From: JARROD01 sp037384225
GTDB taxonomy: Bacteria > Pseudomonadota > Gammaproteobacteria > Pseudomonadales > Cellvibrionaceae
Assembly: GCA_037384225.1 (NCBI GenBank)
Contig: JARROD010000012.1
Span: forward strand, 1 to 34,691
Length of the DNA: 34,691 nucleotides
Direction of reading: 5' to 3'
The notes under the pieces were generated by a model. It did not search any database and had not been told where the DNA came from. It was given only the letters and a program-made list of their open reading frames with translations. Each line of letters starts with the position of its first letter. The first letter of the stretch is position 1. Made by a program: the position numbers and the translations under genes. Of the stretch, positions 25,932 to 34,547 are shown piece by piece.

Positions 25932-26648
25932 ATGGGAATTCTACACAAAACAATACTGCCTCTGGTGTTGGCGGGACTTTTCAGTACAGAGGGCGTCGCG
26001 GAAGAAAATCCCGATCCATGGGAAGGGTTTAATCGGGCCATGTTCTCTTTTAACGATCATATGGACCGTTACCTGCTGAAGCCCGCGGCCAAAGGGTACC
26101 GAGCCATGACGCCCGACCCCGTGGAAACCAGTATCAACACTGCCTTCAATAACCTTTCGGAAGTGCGCAATATCGTCAATGATGTCCTGCAATGGAAGTG
26201 GCAGCAGGCGGGTAATGATACGGGGCGATTTTTGATCAATTCCACAGTCGGCGTGGTGGGGTTGTTTGATGCCGCCGGCTATATGGGGTTACGGCAGGGC
26301 GAGGGCGAAGATTTTGGCCAGACACTGGCGGTTTGGGGGGTGGGGCGGGGGCCTTTTCTGGTGCTGCCTCTTTTCGGGCCCAGTACTCTGCGTGACGCGG
26401 TGGCTTTCCCGGTTGATACCTATTCGAACCCGAGCGTCTACATCAATGATGTGGCGAGCCGTAATACGTTAAAAGCGTTCGAACTGTTGAATACCCGCGC
26501 GCAGTTGTTGGAAACTGAGGAACTGATCAGTGGCGATAGATACGCTTTTCTCAGAGATGCCTATCTACAGCACCGAGAATATCTGGTCAATGATGGCGAG
26601 GTAGAGGACGACTTTGGTGGGGATTTCGACGACTTTGATTACGAATAA
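25932..26648 (+). CDS. mlaA: MlaA (VacJ) family outer-membrane lipid asymmetry protein without lipobox
   Basis: A 238-residue exported protein. A signal peptide (MGILHKTILPLVLAGLFSTE) is followed by the family core DPWEGFNRAMFSFNDHMDRY, LKPAAKGYRAMTPDPV, NNLSEVRNIVNDVLQ and GPSTLRDAVAFPVD. MlaA extracts misplaced phospholipid from the outer leaflet of the outer membrane and passes it to MlaC. Classical MlaA has a lipobox cysteine; here the signal region has none, so it is probably not lipidated. The C-terminus ends in an unusual acidic Asp/Gly tail. ACAGGAG upstream supports ATG 25932, although the frame is open to 25764. The gene stands apart from any mlaBCDEF genes. Confidence 0.9.
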   Translation: MGILHKTILPLVLAGLFSTEGVAEENPDPWEGFNRAMFSFNDHMDRYLLKPAAKGYRAMTPDPVETSINTAFNNLSEVRNIVNDVLQWKWQQAGNDTGRFLINSTVGVVGLFDAAGYMGLRQGEGEDFGQTLAVWGVGRGPFLVLPLFGPSTLRDAVAFPVDTYSNPSVYINDVASRNTLKAFELLNTRAQLLETEELISGDRYAFLRDAYLQHREYLVNDGEVEDDFGGDFDDFDYE

Positions 26649-26671
26649 AACCTACGCGGATCTGTTAACCC

Positions 26672-26980
26672 TTAACTAAGCATCTGCTTAATCTTCACTC
26701 CCAGAGTGTAGTTGCCGGAAGGGTCCGCTTCAACCCGGACAACGACTGTTTTGGCTTTTAACCTGGGGTTGTGCCCATGGAGGGAAACCAGCATAACGGT
26801 CAATTCAGCTCCCACTGGCAACGCCCTGTCAATAGTAATAAGCATGCCGCCACCGCTGATATTACGGCAGACTCCCTTTATGGAGGTGTTTTGGCTTTCG
26901 ATCGTCACATCTATGGGAGCGTCGACTTTCATACGAATGTAATTGCGTTTTTGGCTGTATTCCAGGTGTGCGCGATTCAT
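26672..26980 (-). CDS. PilZ domain protein (c-di-GMP binding)
   Basis: A 102-residue single-domain PilZ protein. The c-di-GMP motifs are intact: RNYIR (RxxxR) at residues 12-16 and NISGGG (D/N-x-S-x-x-G) near residue 40. The rest is the beta-barrel ending TLGVKIKQM. It is convergent with mlaA and divergent from the HsbR-like regulator gene. Its target is unknown; such proteins commonly regulate motility or exopolysaccharide. Confidence 0.9.
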   Translation of the reverse strand: MNRAHLEYSQKRNYIRMKVDAPIDVTIESQNTSIKGVCRNISGGGMLITIDRALPVGAELTVMLVSLHGHNPRLKAKTVVVRVEADPSGNYTLGVKIKQMLS

Positions 26981-27194
26981 GGGCGTTCCAGTACCTTTAT
27001 TCTATGACTGTGAATCTACACCCGTATCTACGGATGCAATTACAACTGTAGTGTGTATACACAAATTTACATAAAATTACTGCAAAAAATACCAAATGAA
27101 TACCTTGTGAATGATATGAGAACGGAGTAGGGTTGGGTTTTTAGAACTATGTCACATAAATCCTTTTGCAAACGGTTGCACCCCAGGACTCTTG

Positions 27195-28379
27195 ATGGTG
27201 AAAGCTAACAGGAAGCTGCTCATCATTGATGATGACACTATTGTTCGCCAGAATATTGTCGCCTACCTCGAAGATAGTGGTTTTGATGTTTATCAGGCCA
27301 GCGATGGCCGGTGTGGACTGGCGTTGTTTCGGCGCGATCCGCCTGATCTGGTGCTTTCAGATTTACGCATGCCCGGGGTTGATGGCTTACAGGTATTAAA
27401 AGAAGTCCATGAGCAGTCTCCGGAAATACCGGTTATTGTTATATCCGGCGCCGGCGTAATGAGCGATGTGGTGGAAGCGCTGCGCTTGGGGGCCAGTGAC
27501 TACCTGATCAAACCGGTTGTGGATATGGAAGTATTGATTCATTCCGTGGAAAAGAGCCTGGAACGAGTGGAGTTACTGACACAAAACCGCCGTTACCGGG
27601 AAAAACTGGAGCTGGCCAACCGCGACCTGCGCGAGCATTTACGGGTATTGGAGCGTGATCAGAAGGCCGGGCGTCAAGTACAAATGAACCTGTTGCCCTG
27701 GACCCCGCGAACCTTCAATCGCTACAAAATCGCCCATCGTATCGTCCCTTCGTTGTATTTAAGTGGTGATTTTATTGATTATGCCTATCTTTCGGGTCGT
27801 TATTTACCTTTTTATTTATCGGATATCTCGGGGCATGGCGCCTCCTCAGCATTTGTTACCATCTGGTTGAAGCACGTGGTTACACGTATGGTGCGTGAGG
27901 AGGGGCTGTTCAGTGATGCGGATTCGTTTTGGAATGGTCCAAACGTGCTGCTGCAGGCGCTCAATACAGAACTTCGCAAAACCAATTTAAACAGTCATTT
28001 AACCTGTTTTGTGGGGGTCATCGATACTAAAACCAACTTGATGCGCTATGCTGTAGGTGGGCACTTACCTATGCCGATACTGAAAACGCCGACCGGTGCC
28101 AAATACCTCGAAGGAAAGGGAAAGCCAGTGGGAATATTCGGCGATGCCAGTTGGCAGGTTTATCAATGTGAGCTGCCACCGAAGTTTTTACTGGCCGGAT
28201 TCTCCGACGGTGTGCTTGAAATACTCCCTCCCAGCGGTTTGCAGGATAAGGAAGATTACCTTGTAAATCTGTTGTCTAAAGAGGGTGGCAGTTTAGAGTC
28301 GGTTTGTGAGGCCCTTGTTCTGGATAATGTAAAGGACGCCCCGGACGATATTGCTATACTTACTGTTGCCAAGGAGTAA
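27195..28379 (+). CDS. hsbR: Response regulator with PP2C-type phosphatase output (HsbR-like)
   Basis: A 394-residue protein. The N-terminal receiver domain has its acidic pocket at IDDD and the phospho-acceptor Asp56 in LSDLRMPG, with LIKP later. A coiled-coil linker (about 125-160) follows, then a SpoIIE/PP2C-like phosphatase domain with SGDF, DISGHG, GGHLPM, FSDGVLE and DDIAIL. In Pseudomonas, HsbR dephosphorylates or phosphorylates the STAS protein HsbA to control FlgM and c-di-GMP signalling. The next gene is an HsbA-like STAS protein six bases downstream, so the same partner switch is likely. ATG 27195 has AGGA six bases upstream. Confidence 0.9.
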   Translation: MVKANRKLLIIDDDTIVRQNIVAYLEDSGFDVYQASDGRCGLALFRRDPPDLVLSDLRMPGVDGLQVLKEVHEQSPEIPVIVISGAGVMSDVVEALRLGASDYLIKPVVDMEVLIHSVEKSLERVELLTQNRRYREKLELANRDLREHLRVLERDQKAGRQVQMNLLPWTPRTFNRYKIAHRIVPSLYLSGDFIDYAYLSGRYLPFYLSDISGHGASSAFVTIWLKHVVTRMVREEGLFSDADSFWNGPNVLLQALNTELRKTNLNSHLTCFVGVIDTKTNLMRYAVGGHLPMPILKTPTGAKYLEGKGKPVGIFGDASWQVYQCELPPKFLLAGFSDGVLEILPPSGLQDKEDYLVNLLSKEGGSLESVCEALVLDNVKDAPDDIAILTVAKE

Positions 28380-28385
28380 TTGAAG

Positions 28386-28877
28386 ATGCAGCCAGGTCAG
28401 ATTTTGGTGGCTGATCACGAGGGCGTGTACGTTATCAAACTAGTGGGTGATGTGCGCCTGACTCTTTGTATCTCGTTTGATCAGTTCATTGATGCCATGT
28501 TCAGCAGTGATAAGTTCTGCTCGATTCTTTTTGACCTCACTGATGCGGAGGCCATCGATAGCACGACCCTGGGTTTGATGGCGAAAATTTCTATTCTCGG
28601 GCGCGAAAGAAAAAATATTGTCCCGGTGGTCGTATCCACCAATCCAAGCATAAACCGATTGCTGGAATCTATGGGCTTTGACGATATTTTTGAGATTATT
28701 CACCATGTGGATCAGCCGGCTCTGGCTGAACCGGTCAATACTCGTCTGCCGGCCACGGAAGTGAGTGAACGAGAGGCCAGGGACAGAGTGCTGGAAGCTC
28801 ACAGGATCCTTATGGGGCTTAACGATAACAACCGCGAAATCTTTCAGGACCTTGTGCAGACACTGGAAAACAGTTAG
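28386..28877 (+). CDS. hsbA: STAS anti-sigma factor antagonist (HsbA-like)
   Basis: A 163-residue protein with an N-terminal STAS domain (about 5-110). The phosphorylatable serine is probably Ser59 in AIDSTTLGL, close to Ser56 of Pseudomonas HsbA. A C-terminal helical extension (EREARDRVLEAHRILMGLND) follows. It is expected to be the substrate of the upstream phosphatase regulator and to bind an anti-sigma factor when unphosphorylated. AAGGAG overlapping the end of the upstream gene supports the ATG at 28386. Confidence 0.9.
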   Translation: MQPGQILVADHEGVYVIKLVGDVRLTLCISFDQFIDAMFSSDKFCSILFDLTDAEAIDSTTLGLMAKISILGRERKNIVPVVVSTNPSINRLLESMGFDDIFEIIHHVDQPALAEPVNTRLPATEVSEREARDRVLEAHRILMGLNDNNREIFQDLVQTLENS

Positions 28878-29035
28878 GAGGCGCCCGCTTGGTTAGGCGC
28901 AAAAACTTTAGGCTTGGTGGGCCTACGTCGAGTTTTTGCAACGACGCCAGGCGGGATGCATCGGAAGCGACTCTCTATAAAACAAAAAGGGAAAGTTATT
29001 CCGTGCCCGTTCCTAATCATTGAAAAACTGAACTT

Positions 29036-29983
29036 TTATCCAGCGGAGGTTTTTAAAAGCTGCTCCAGGTTGATTTGATCCTTAACGAAATTGCGAATAC
29101 CCTCCGAGAGTTTTTCCGTCGCCATGGCTTCGCTGTTTAAACTGTAGCGAAATTGTGCTTCGTCTTCATGCAGCGCCGCAATCTTGACTCCGGAGTCTGC
29201 GGCGGAAAGCCGCCGGGCCAGTTGGCCGTTATCCTGAGCCAGTTCGGCCATCAGCTGTGGGCTGATGGTTAGGCGGTCGCAACCGGCCAGGGCTTCAATT
29301 TCGCCGGTGTTGCGAAAGCTGGCGCCCATCACTATCGTGTTGTAATTGTGCTGTTTAAAGTAGTTGTAGATTTTCGTCACCGAAACCACGCCCGGGTCTT
29401 CCTCGGGGGTATATTCCCGTTTGTCAGTATTGGCCTTATACCAGTCCAGAATGCGGCCCACAAAAGGCGAAATCAGAGTCGCTCCCGCGTCGGCGCAGGC
29501 GGCGGCCTGGTGAAAGCTGAACAATAGGGTCAGATTGCAGAAAATCCCTTCTTTTTCCAGTATCTCAGCAGCGCGGATGCCTTCCCAGGTGGACGCCACT
29601 TTGATCAGCACCCGATCATTGCTGATGTCCGCGGCGTTGTACAGCGCTATCAGTTCGCGGGCCTTGGAGACCATGGCGCGGGTATCGAACGACAGGCGGG
29701 CGTCGACCTCTGTCGAGACGCGGCCGGGGACGGTTTTAAGAATTTCGCAACCGATGGTGACGGCGAACTTGTCCGCCGCGGCGCTGAGAGGGTCTTTTTG
29801 TCCGCGCCCCCAGGTAATGGCCTCATCGAGGTAGGGTTGGTACTGTGGCAGCTGGGCTGCCTTGAACAGCAGCGAGGGATTGGTGGTGGCGTCGAGGGGC
29901 TGGTATTGACGGATCGCCTCGATATCGCCGGTATCGGCGACAACGGCGGAAAATTGTTTGAGCTGTTCAAGCTTATTACTCAT
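29036..29983 (-). CDS. tal: Transaldolase
   Basis: A 315-residue class-I transaldolase of the TalB type, exchanging dihydroxyacetone units between sedoheptulose-7-phosphate and glyceraldehyde-3-phosphate in the non-oxidative pentose phosphate pathway. Visible are DATTNPSLLFKAAQ near the N-terminus, the Schiff-base lysine in RVLIKVASTWEGI, CNLTLLFSFHQA and GASFRNTGEI. The length is standard. It stands alone on the minus strand downstream of dusA. Confidence 0.97.
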   Translation of the reverse strand: MSNKLEQLKQFSAVVADTGDIEAIRQYQPLDATTNPSLLFKAAQLPQYQPYLDEAITWGRGQKDPLSAAADKFAVTIGCEILKTVPGRVSTEVDARLSFDTRAMVSKARELIALYNAADISNDRVLIKVASTWEGIRAAEILEKEGIFCNLTLLFSFHQAAACADAGATLISPFVGRILDWYKANTDKREYTPEEDPGVVSVTKIYNYFKQHNYNTIVMGASFRNTGEIEALAGCDRLTISPQLMAELAQDNGQLARRLSAADSGVKIAALHEDEAQFRYSLNSEAMATEKLSEGIRNFVKDQINLEQLLKTSAG

Positions 29984-30026
29984 TAAAATACCCGTATAAA
30001 TTCGTTTGTTGTCGATAGTTTAGCGC

Positions 30027-30100
30027 GCTCATCGGTAACTTCTCAATAACCCGGATCGAAGGCACAAATACCCCGACTTATTGAGAAGTTACGCTCATCG
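30027..30100. mobile_element. 58-bp MITE-like insertion with 8-bp target duplication
   Basis: The element 30035-30092 has perfect 15-bp terminal repeats (GTAACTTCTCAATAA/TTATTGAGAAGTTAC). It is flanked on both sides by the direct repeat gctcatcg (30027-30034 and 30093-30100), the hallmark of a transposition event. It lies at the extreme 3' end of dusA. No second copy was noticed in the window. Confidence 0.85.
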
Positions 30101-31094
30101 CTTCAAATAAAATATCTATATCGGCGTCAGGTCTGTGAGCGAATTCGCTGATGTGGCGACGAAAACGGCGCGCTCCCGGGACCCCCTGATACAGACCCAG
30201 CACATGCCGGGACATATGGTTCAGCCGTGTCCCGCGCTGGCATTCGGTACCGCAATAGGCGGCAAAACTGCGCAAGACCTGCTCGCGACTGGGAGCGGGG
30301 CGGGGATCGGAGTAGAATTGAACATCCACCTGTGACAATAAATAGGGGTTGCTGTAGGCTTCGCGTCCCACCATTACCCCGTCGACGTGCCGCAGATGCC
30401 TGTGGCATTGCTCCAGGGTGGTAATACCGCCATTGAGAATGATTTCCAAATGGGGAAATTCTTGTTTCAAGCGGTATACCAGTTCGTACTGTAGCGGCGG
30501 GACTTCCCGGTTCTCTTTCGGGCTCAGGCCCTTTAGCCAGGCCTTGCGGGCGTGGACGATAAAGGTCTCGCAGCCCGCCTCGGCGACGGTGCCCACAAAA
30601 TTCACCAGGCCGGAAAAATCGTCCATATCGTCGATGCCGATTCGATGTTTGATCGTTACCGGAATGGAAACCGCCTCTCGCATCCCCTTAACGGCGTCCG
30701 CCACCAATGCCGGTTCCGCCATCAGGCAGGCGCCGATCTTGCCGGACTGTACGCGGTCGCTGGGGCAGCCGCAGTTTAGGTTGACCTCGTCATAGCCCCA
30801 CTCCTGCGCCATACGCGCGCACTGTGCCAGTGCATTGGGGTCACTGCCGCCGAGCTGCAGCGCCAGTGGATGCTCGCATGCACGATAGCGCAGAAACCTC
30901 TCCCGGTCACCGTGGATTAGGGCTGCGGTAGTCACCATTTCCGTGTAGAGCAGTGCGTGGCGGGAAATCAACCGCCAGAGGTAACGGCAGTGGCGGTCCG
31001 ACCAGTCCATCATGGGGGCGACGCAAAAGCGCCGATCCGGTCGAGGCCGCGTGGTTGTCGGATTATTGGCTGATTGTAAAGGTTTTTCTTGCAA
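30078..31094 (-). CDS. dusA: tRNA-dihydrouridine(20/20a) synthase DusA
   Basis: A 338-residue FMN-dependent enzyme that reduces uridine in the tRNA D-loop. Motifs: FCVAPMMDWSDRHCRYLWRL, TEMVTTAALIHGD, the catalytic Cys in NLNCGCPSDRVQSG, TIKHRIGID, FIVHARKAWLKGLSPKENR, and NGGI with GREAYSNPYLL for FMN phosphate. The start is a TTG at 31094 with GAGGA eight bases upstream. The last codons (GTA ACT TCT CAA TAA) come from the terminal repeat of an inserted element, so the C-terminus has been rewritten, in a part outside the catalytic core. Confidence 0.96.
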   Translation of the reverse strand: MQEKPLQSANNPTTTRPRPDRRFCVAPMMDWSDRHCRYLWRLISRHALLYTEMVTTAALIHGDRERFLRYRACEHPLALQLGGSDPNALAQCARMAQEWGYDEVNLNCGCPSDRVQSGKIGACLMAEPALVADAVKGMREAVSIPVTIKHRIGIDDMDDFSGLVNFVGTVAEAGCETFIVHARKAWLKGLSPKENREVPPLQYELVYRLKQEFPHLEIILNGGITTLEQCHRHLRHVDGVMVGREAYSNPYLLSQVDVQFYSDPRPAPSREQVLRSFAAYCGTECQRGTRLNHMSRHVLGLYQGVPGARRFRRHISEFAHRPDADIDILFEAMSVTSQ

Positions 31095-31310
31095 ATAAAT
31101 TGTCCTCGTTTTGAACCTGTTTCAGCTTTTTCAGATTAAATGGTACAGTATTTTTTGTAGCAATGGCCATTAGGGCTATGGCTGTGAGGAAAATATCTAT
31201 AGTTGGGTCGCAGGCAGTAGAGCAAAAAAATACTGCCAAAAATAAGGCGGGTCAATTTGAGGTTGTTGGAGTGCAAGAGGCTGGATACGTACTTGAGCAA
31301 AGCAACACAA

Positions 31311-31336
31311 TCAGTCCCCCGCAGGGGGTGGACTGA
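31311..31336. terminator. GC-rich hairpin downstream of the secreted-protein genes
   Basis: The arms tcagtccccc and gggggtggactga pair with a short bulge. It lies about 120 bp past the stop of the minus-strand gene at 31459. A U-tract is lacking, so termination is uncertain. The remainder of 31095-31458 shows nothing I can assign. Confidence 0.4.
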
Positions 31337-31458
31337 CGTGCATGCCCCTAAGGCTTGTTAAGGTATCCGGTATCCGGTTGCTTGACAACATGGCTAACAA
31401 CCAACGTCAATGGGGATACCGACAGGCTCGATGACATTCCCGATTCCGTTGCGGCCCG

Positions 31459-32004
31459 TTATTTATTGCTCGATAAGGCCGGAATCGTGTGTTCGCCCTC
31501 GGAGTCAGTTGAAGATGGCAATGCCAACAGGGATATCACTATTTTCAACGTGTTTTCCTCGCCGACGGTCACCTCCATCTTAAAAGGTTGTTTCCATCTG
31601 AATTCACCTGTGGGGCTTTGTTTAATGACATACACTCCGGTGTCAGCTGTCGTTCCCGCTCGAGAGATACCGACGGTTGCCATGATCTGCTCCAACTCCG
31701 GGGTGGTGTAAACCCCTTTCAAGGCAATACTGCTCGCGACCTTGTCGGCCGCGGCGGTGAATGGAATTTTAATGGTGCATTGCTTTGGCGTGAAAACCTC
31801 ATCCACTGAGCCCATTTTATTGAGGTCGATTTTAAGGTATCCGGGATCGTCAGTGTCCAGGGAAATATCATCGGCCATTATCTCATTGCAGTGGATACCC
31901 AAAAATTGAATTTTTGCAGGATCCACCTGAATGGTATTAGCCGTTGCCGCGCCGCAGGCCAATACCAACAGTACTGCAGCGAATATTTGTTTTTTGATCG
32001 ACAT
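31459..32004 (-). CDS. Secreted hypothetical protein, third of a related trio
   Basis: A 181-residue exported protein with signal peptide MSIKKQIFAAVLLVLACG and probable cleavage after ATA or ATAN. The mature part has the layout of its two upstream neighbours: a first Cys (GIHCNEI), an Asp-rich strand (DISLDTDDPGYLKIDL), a second Cys starting a strand (QCTIKIPF), then a long beta-rich region. It lacks their conserved NNFNVI motif, so kinship is by pattern only. It is the last gene of three on the minus strand. GTG 32013 is an alternative start; neither has a strong ribosome site. Function unknown. Confidence 0.72.
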   Translation of the reverse strand: MSIKKQIFAAVLLVLACGAATANTIQVDPAKIQFLGIHCNEIMADDISLDTDDPGYLKIDLNKMGSVDEVFTPKQCTIKIPFTAAADKVASSIALKGVYTTPELEQIMATVGISRAGTTADTGVYVIKQSPTGEFRWKQPFKMEVTVGEENTLKIVISLLALPSSTDSEGEHTIPALSSNK

Positions 32005-32034
32005 TTTTTTCACGCTCAGAAAGTTATACGTTGC

Positions 32035-32619
32035 TTAACAGGGATCAAACTGAAAATGGTAGCGCCAGGCCGTGGTTTCACCGTCAATTGCGCCATTGTT
32101 CACATTGACGAAAGCCCCGTTGCTCAGCGCCACAATATTGGAAACGGTTTTCAAGGTCATTGTTTCTTCGTTGCAGACGGAGTGACCGATGTGGTCGAGT
32201 TCCTGATTGAGGACGTAAGAGTTGAACCCTGCAGGAAAATAATTAAATGCGGCCTGACGAACCTTCCCAGCTACCTCGTGCTGGAAAGAGACTAACGCAG
32301 GTGCGACGTAGTTTCCGCCTATTGCTGCTTCAGTGGTTACCCTAACTATCCAGCCTGAGGGCACATTAAGTTTTATTTTAAACTGACAGGTCTTGTCGAA
32401 TTCCGGCGTGCCGCCTATGACATTAAAATTGTTGTAGACCAGGTCCATGCTGCCGTCGTCGTTGAGTGAGAGCTCGTTGTTGGTGCACGAACTGGAGTAC
32501 TCGGCCGTATCAGTATCTAAAACCAGATCGCCTGTAACCGGATGGAAAAGCTGATCAGCAAAGGAAATATTGCTTGCCACTAACATCGCTGTTGCTGTGA
32601 TGGCGTTTTTGATATTCAT
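32035..32619 (-). CDS. Secreted hypothetical protein with DUF4360-like domain
   Basis: A 194-residue exported protein. The signal peptide MNIKNAITATAMLVASNISF is cleaved probably after SFA. The mature protein shows CTNNELSLNDDGSMDLVYNN, FNVIG, CQFKIKLNVPSGWIV and later Cys residues near the C-terminus. NDDGS, NNFNVI and the Cys-strand-P segment match the N-terminal domain of the protein at 32857-34299. The arrangement recalls DUF4360-type fungal and bacterial secreted proteins, but this is an impression by eye. The gene lies 30 bp upstream of the 31459 gene. Function unknown. Confidence 0.75.
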   Translation of the reverse strand: MNIKNAITATAMLVASNISFADQLFHPVTGDLVLDTDTAEYSSSCTNNELSLNDDGSMDLVYNNFNVIGGTPEFDKTCQFKIKLNVPSGWIVRVTTEAAIGGNYVAPALVSFQHEVAGKVRQAAFNYFPAGFNSYVLNQELDHIGHSVCNEETMTLKTVSNIVALSNGAFVNVNNGAIDGETTAWRYHFQFDPC

Positions 32620-32671
32620 TGTTTAACTCCTATTTATTTTTGTTTTTCCTAATTAAAAAACAAATCACACT

Positions 32672-32716
32672 TAGGGACGTGCACGAAAACCGGAAGTTAT
32701 TTCGTGCACGTCCCTT
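32672..32716. repeat. Hairpin with GGGACGTGCACGAAA arms
   Basis: The arms at about 32673-32688 and 32701-32716 pair around a short loop. The core GTGCACGA is shared with the palindromes at 8634 and 10865. It lies between two secreted-protein genes, just upstream of the 32035-32619 gene. Confidence 0.7.
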
Positions 32717-32856
32717 ATCAACAATATTACTTGATGTTTGCCTTGTTCTTTGCGAACAAGATTATTATAACTCTATTTACATCGTTATTGGATATTTGTC
32801 CGATTTTTACCTGAAAAAATTGAATATCAACCATTCGATTGAATTATTCATAATGT

Positions 32857-34299
32857 TTACCTGGGGCTGCACACCTTAGTGTGCGAATTCCAATCACATG
32901 CCATTCTGTCCTGCCTGTTTTTGCAGGTTTTCGAGTCGGTGCCATTGTATTGAGAACATTTGCCTTGGTACTGATAACATTGCCCATCAATTTTAAACGC
33001 GTCCGATGGGCAGGTGTCGACACAGGTATTGGTGAGGTTGGGATCCCCGTAGGTGCTCGGTATCCAGTCGCAAGACAGGTCATCATTTGGGTTATTGCAG
33101 GTTGCGCTGTTGGTGCCGTTAAATTGGCCGCAACTGTCGTTATGCTTAAAGCATTGCCCGTCTAACTCAAAGGAATCACTGGGGCACTCATCAGCACAGA
33201 TGCCGGCCAGGTCGCTGTCGGGATAATTATTCGGTATCCAGCTACAGTACAGACTGTCCTGGCCGTTATTACAGGTATTCGTATTAGTACCGTTGTATTG
33301 GGAGCAGCTGCCATTTTTTTGATAGCACTGGCCGTCTATTTCAAACGTGGAATCGCTGGAACACTCATTTACACAGGTTTCGGTTTCAGCGATCCAATCA
33401 CAGTACAGGCTATCGCTGCCGTTGTTGCATATCTGTGTGTTTGTCGAATCGTATTCGGAACAACTGCTGGCGATATCATAACAGTTGCCATTGTAGTTGA
33501 ACTGGTTTGATTGGCATTCACTGCGACATAGAGAGCGTTTTACATCCCAGCCACAACTCAGTCCGTCCTGGCTATTATTGCAGACGGCGGAATTTGTCGC
33601 GTGATAATCGGAGCATTGACTGCCCAGGTTGTAACACACTCCGTCGATTTCAAACTGACCGCTGGCACAGGTTTCCGGTTCAGGCGTGCAGTCCTGGTAA
33701 TCAAGTCTGTATTTCAGCCTGCCAGCGCCACTGGACAAATTCATAAATGTATTGTCAGATTCTTGCGTGCCCCTGGAAGCGGTAATATTAATTCGGGTGC
33801 TTACGCCCGCGGCACCGCTGCCACAGTCGGAATATTCGGAACTTAATTCCTGCGCGTGTGTGACAACAAAGGATTCCGCCTCTACAAAGGCTTCCGTACG
33901 CGTCGACTCCCTTCCGCCGACAAAGTGAGTAATACTTGCTGTTGCACGGCCGCCTGGAGCCACGACCGTGACACCGGCAATGGATACTTCTTCCAACGCT
34001 ACCTGTTGGTTTGACGGGACAGTTATGGGGATATCCAAAAGACAACCCGCTGAAGCGTAGTCAGCCTGTCCGTTGGTGATGACATTGAAATTGTTAAAAA
34101 CGATATCGAATGAACCGTCGTCGTTGGGGCTGATTTCGATATTGTTCTTACTGCAAAATGTAGGGTCCAACGCGGTGCAACGCTGTCCACTGGGGCACTC
34201 CAGATCAAAGGATTCAAACGTTGAAACGCCAAATTCGGGTGTAACTGCCCACAAGCTGGAAGTGACAAAAAGAGTAAAAAAGGCGGCGATAATTTTCAT
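32857..34299 (-). CDS. Large secreted protein: DUF4360-like domain plus five Cys-rich modules
   Basis: A 480-residue exported protein. A signal peptide (MKIIAAFFTLFVTSSLWAVT) leads to a beta-rich domain (about 20-205) with CSKNNIEISPNDDGSFDIVF, NNFNVI and CLLDIPITVPS, shared with the neighbouring 194-residue protein. It then has five modules of about 50 residues (about 210-480). Each follows the pattern C-x-(S)-x-F-x-(I/L)-D-G-x-C-(Y/F)-x6-C-(S/G)-x-(Y/F)-x-(G)-T-(N/D)-x3-C-x-N-x2-D-x4-C-x-W-x(n)-C, giving six cysteines per unit that probably form three disulfides. ATG 34299 starts at the signal peptide; the frame is open to 34419 but without one. It resembles no family I can name; an adhesion or surface role is only a guess. 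Confidence 0.8.
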   Translation of the reverse strand: MKIIAAFFTLFVTSSLWAVTPEFGVSTFESFDLECPSGQRCTALDPTFCSKNNIEISPNDDGSFDIVFNNFNVITNGQADYASAGCLLDIPITVPSNQQVALEEVSIAGVTVVAPGGRATASITHFVGGRESTRTEAFVEAESFVVTHAQELSSEYSDCGSGAAGVSTRINITASRGTQESDNTFMNLSSGAGRLKYRLDYQDCTPEPETCASGQFEIDGVCYNLGSQCSDYHATNSAVCNNSQDGLSCGWDVKRSLCRSECQSNQFNYNGNCYDIASSCSEYDSTNTQICNNGSDSLYCDWIAETETCVNECSSDSTFEIDGQCYQKNGSCSQYNGTNTNTCNNGQDSLYCSWIPNNYPDSDLAGICADECPSDSFELDGQCFKHNDSCGQFNGTNSATCNNPNDDLSCDWIPSTYGDPNLTNTCVDTCPSDAFKIDGQCYQYQGKCSQYNGTDSKTCKNRQDRMACDWNSHTKVCSPR

Positions 34300-34547
34300 T
34301 ATTAATTTCCCGTTACCACTTTTTTCAAAGTTAATACTTATTTTCTGGAAGTGTTTTTTTACGAAGCTCACACGCAGCCTCACCATTTTCACATGGTTTG
34401 ATTTTAATAAAGAGGCCACGAAAGTTCTGCTTATGCCGGACGCTAAAAATTTGAATCAAGGAGTGTTATTTTAAATTATATCAGCTTGATACAAATAAAT
34501 AATAATTCATTAGCAGGCAGGAACCGAACCCTTGACCACGTGGTTTT

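Noticed and set aside
28915..28950. Third copy of the tcgaaaatttatgcaacg repeat
   Set aside because: Only a short stretch (tttttgcaacga) resembles it; this is likely chance.
34516..34540. tRNA-like fragment (ggaaccgaaccc)
   Set aside because: It does not match a T-loop GTTCRANYC in either orientation, and no cloverleaf could be drawn around it.
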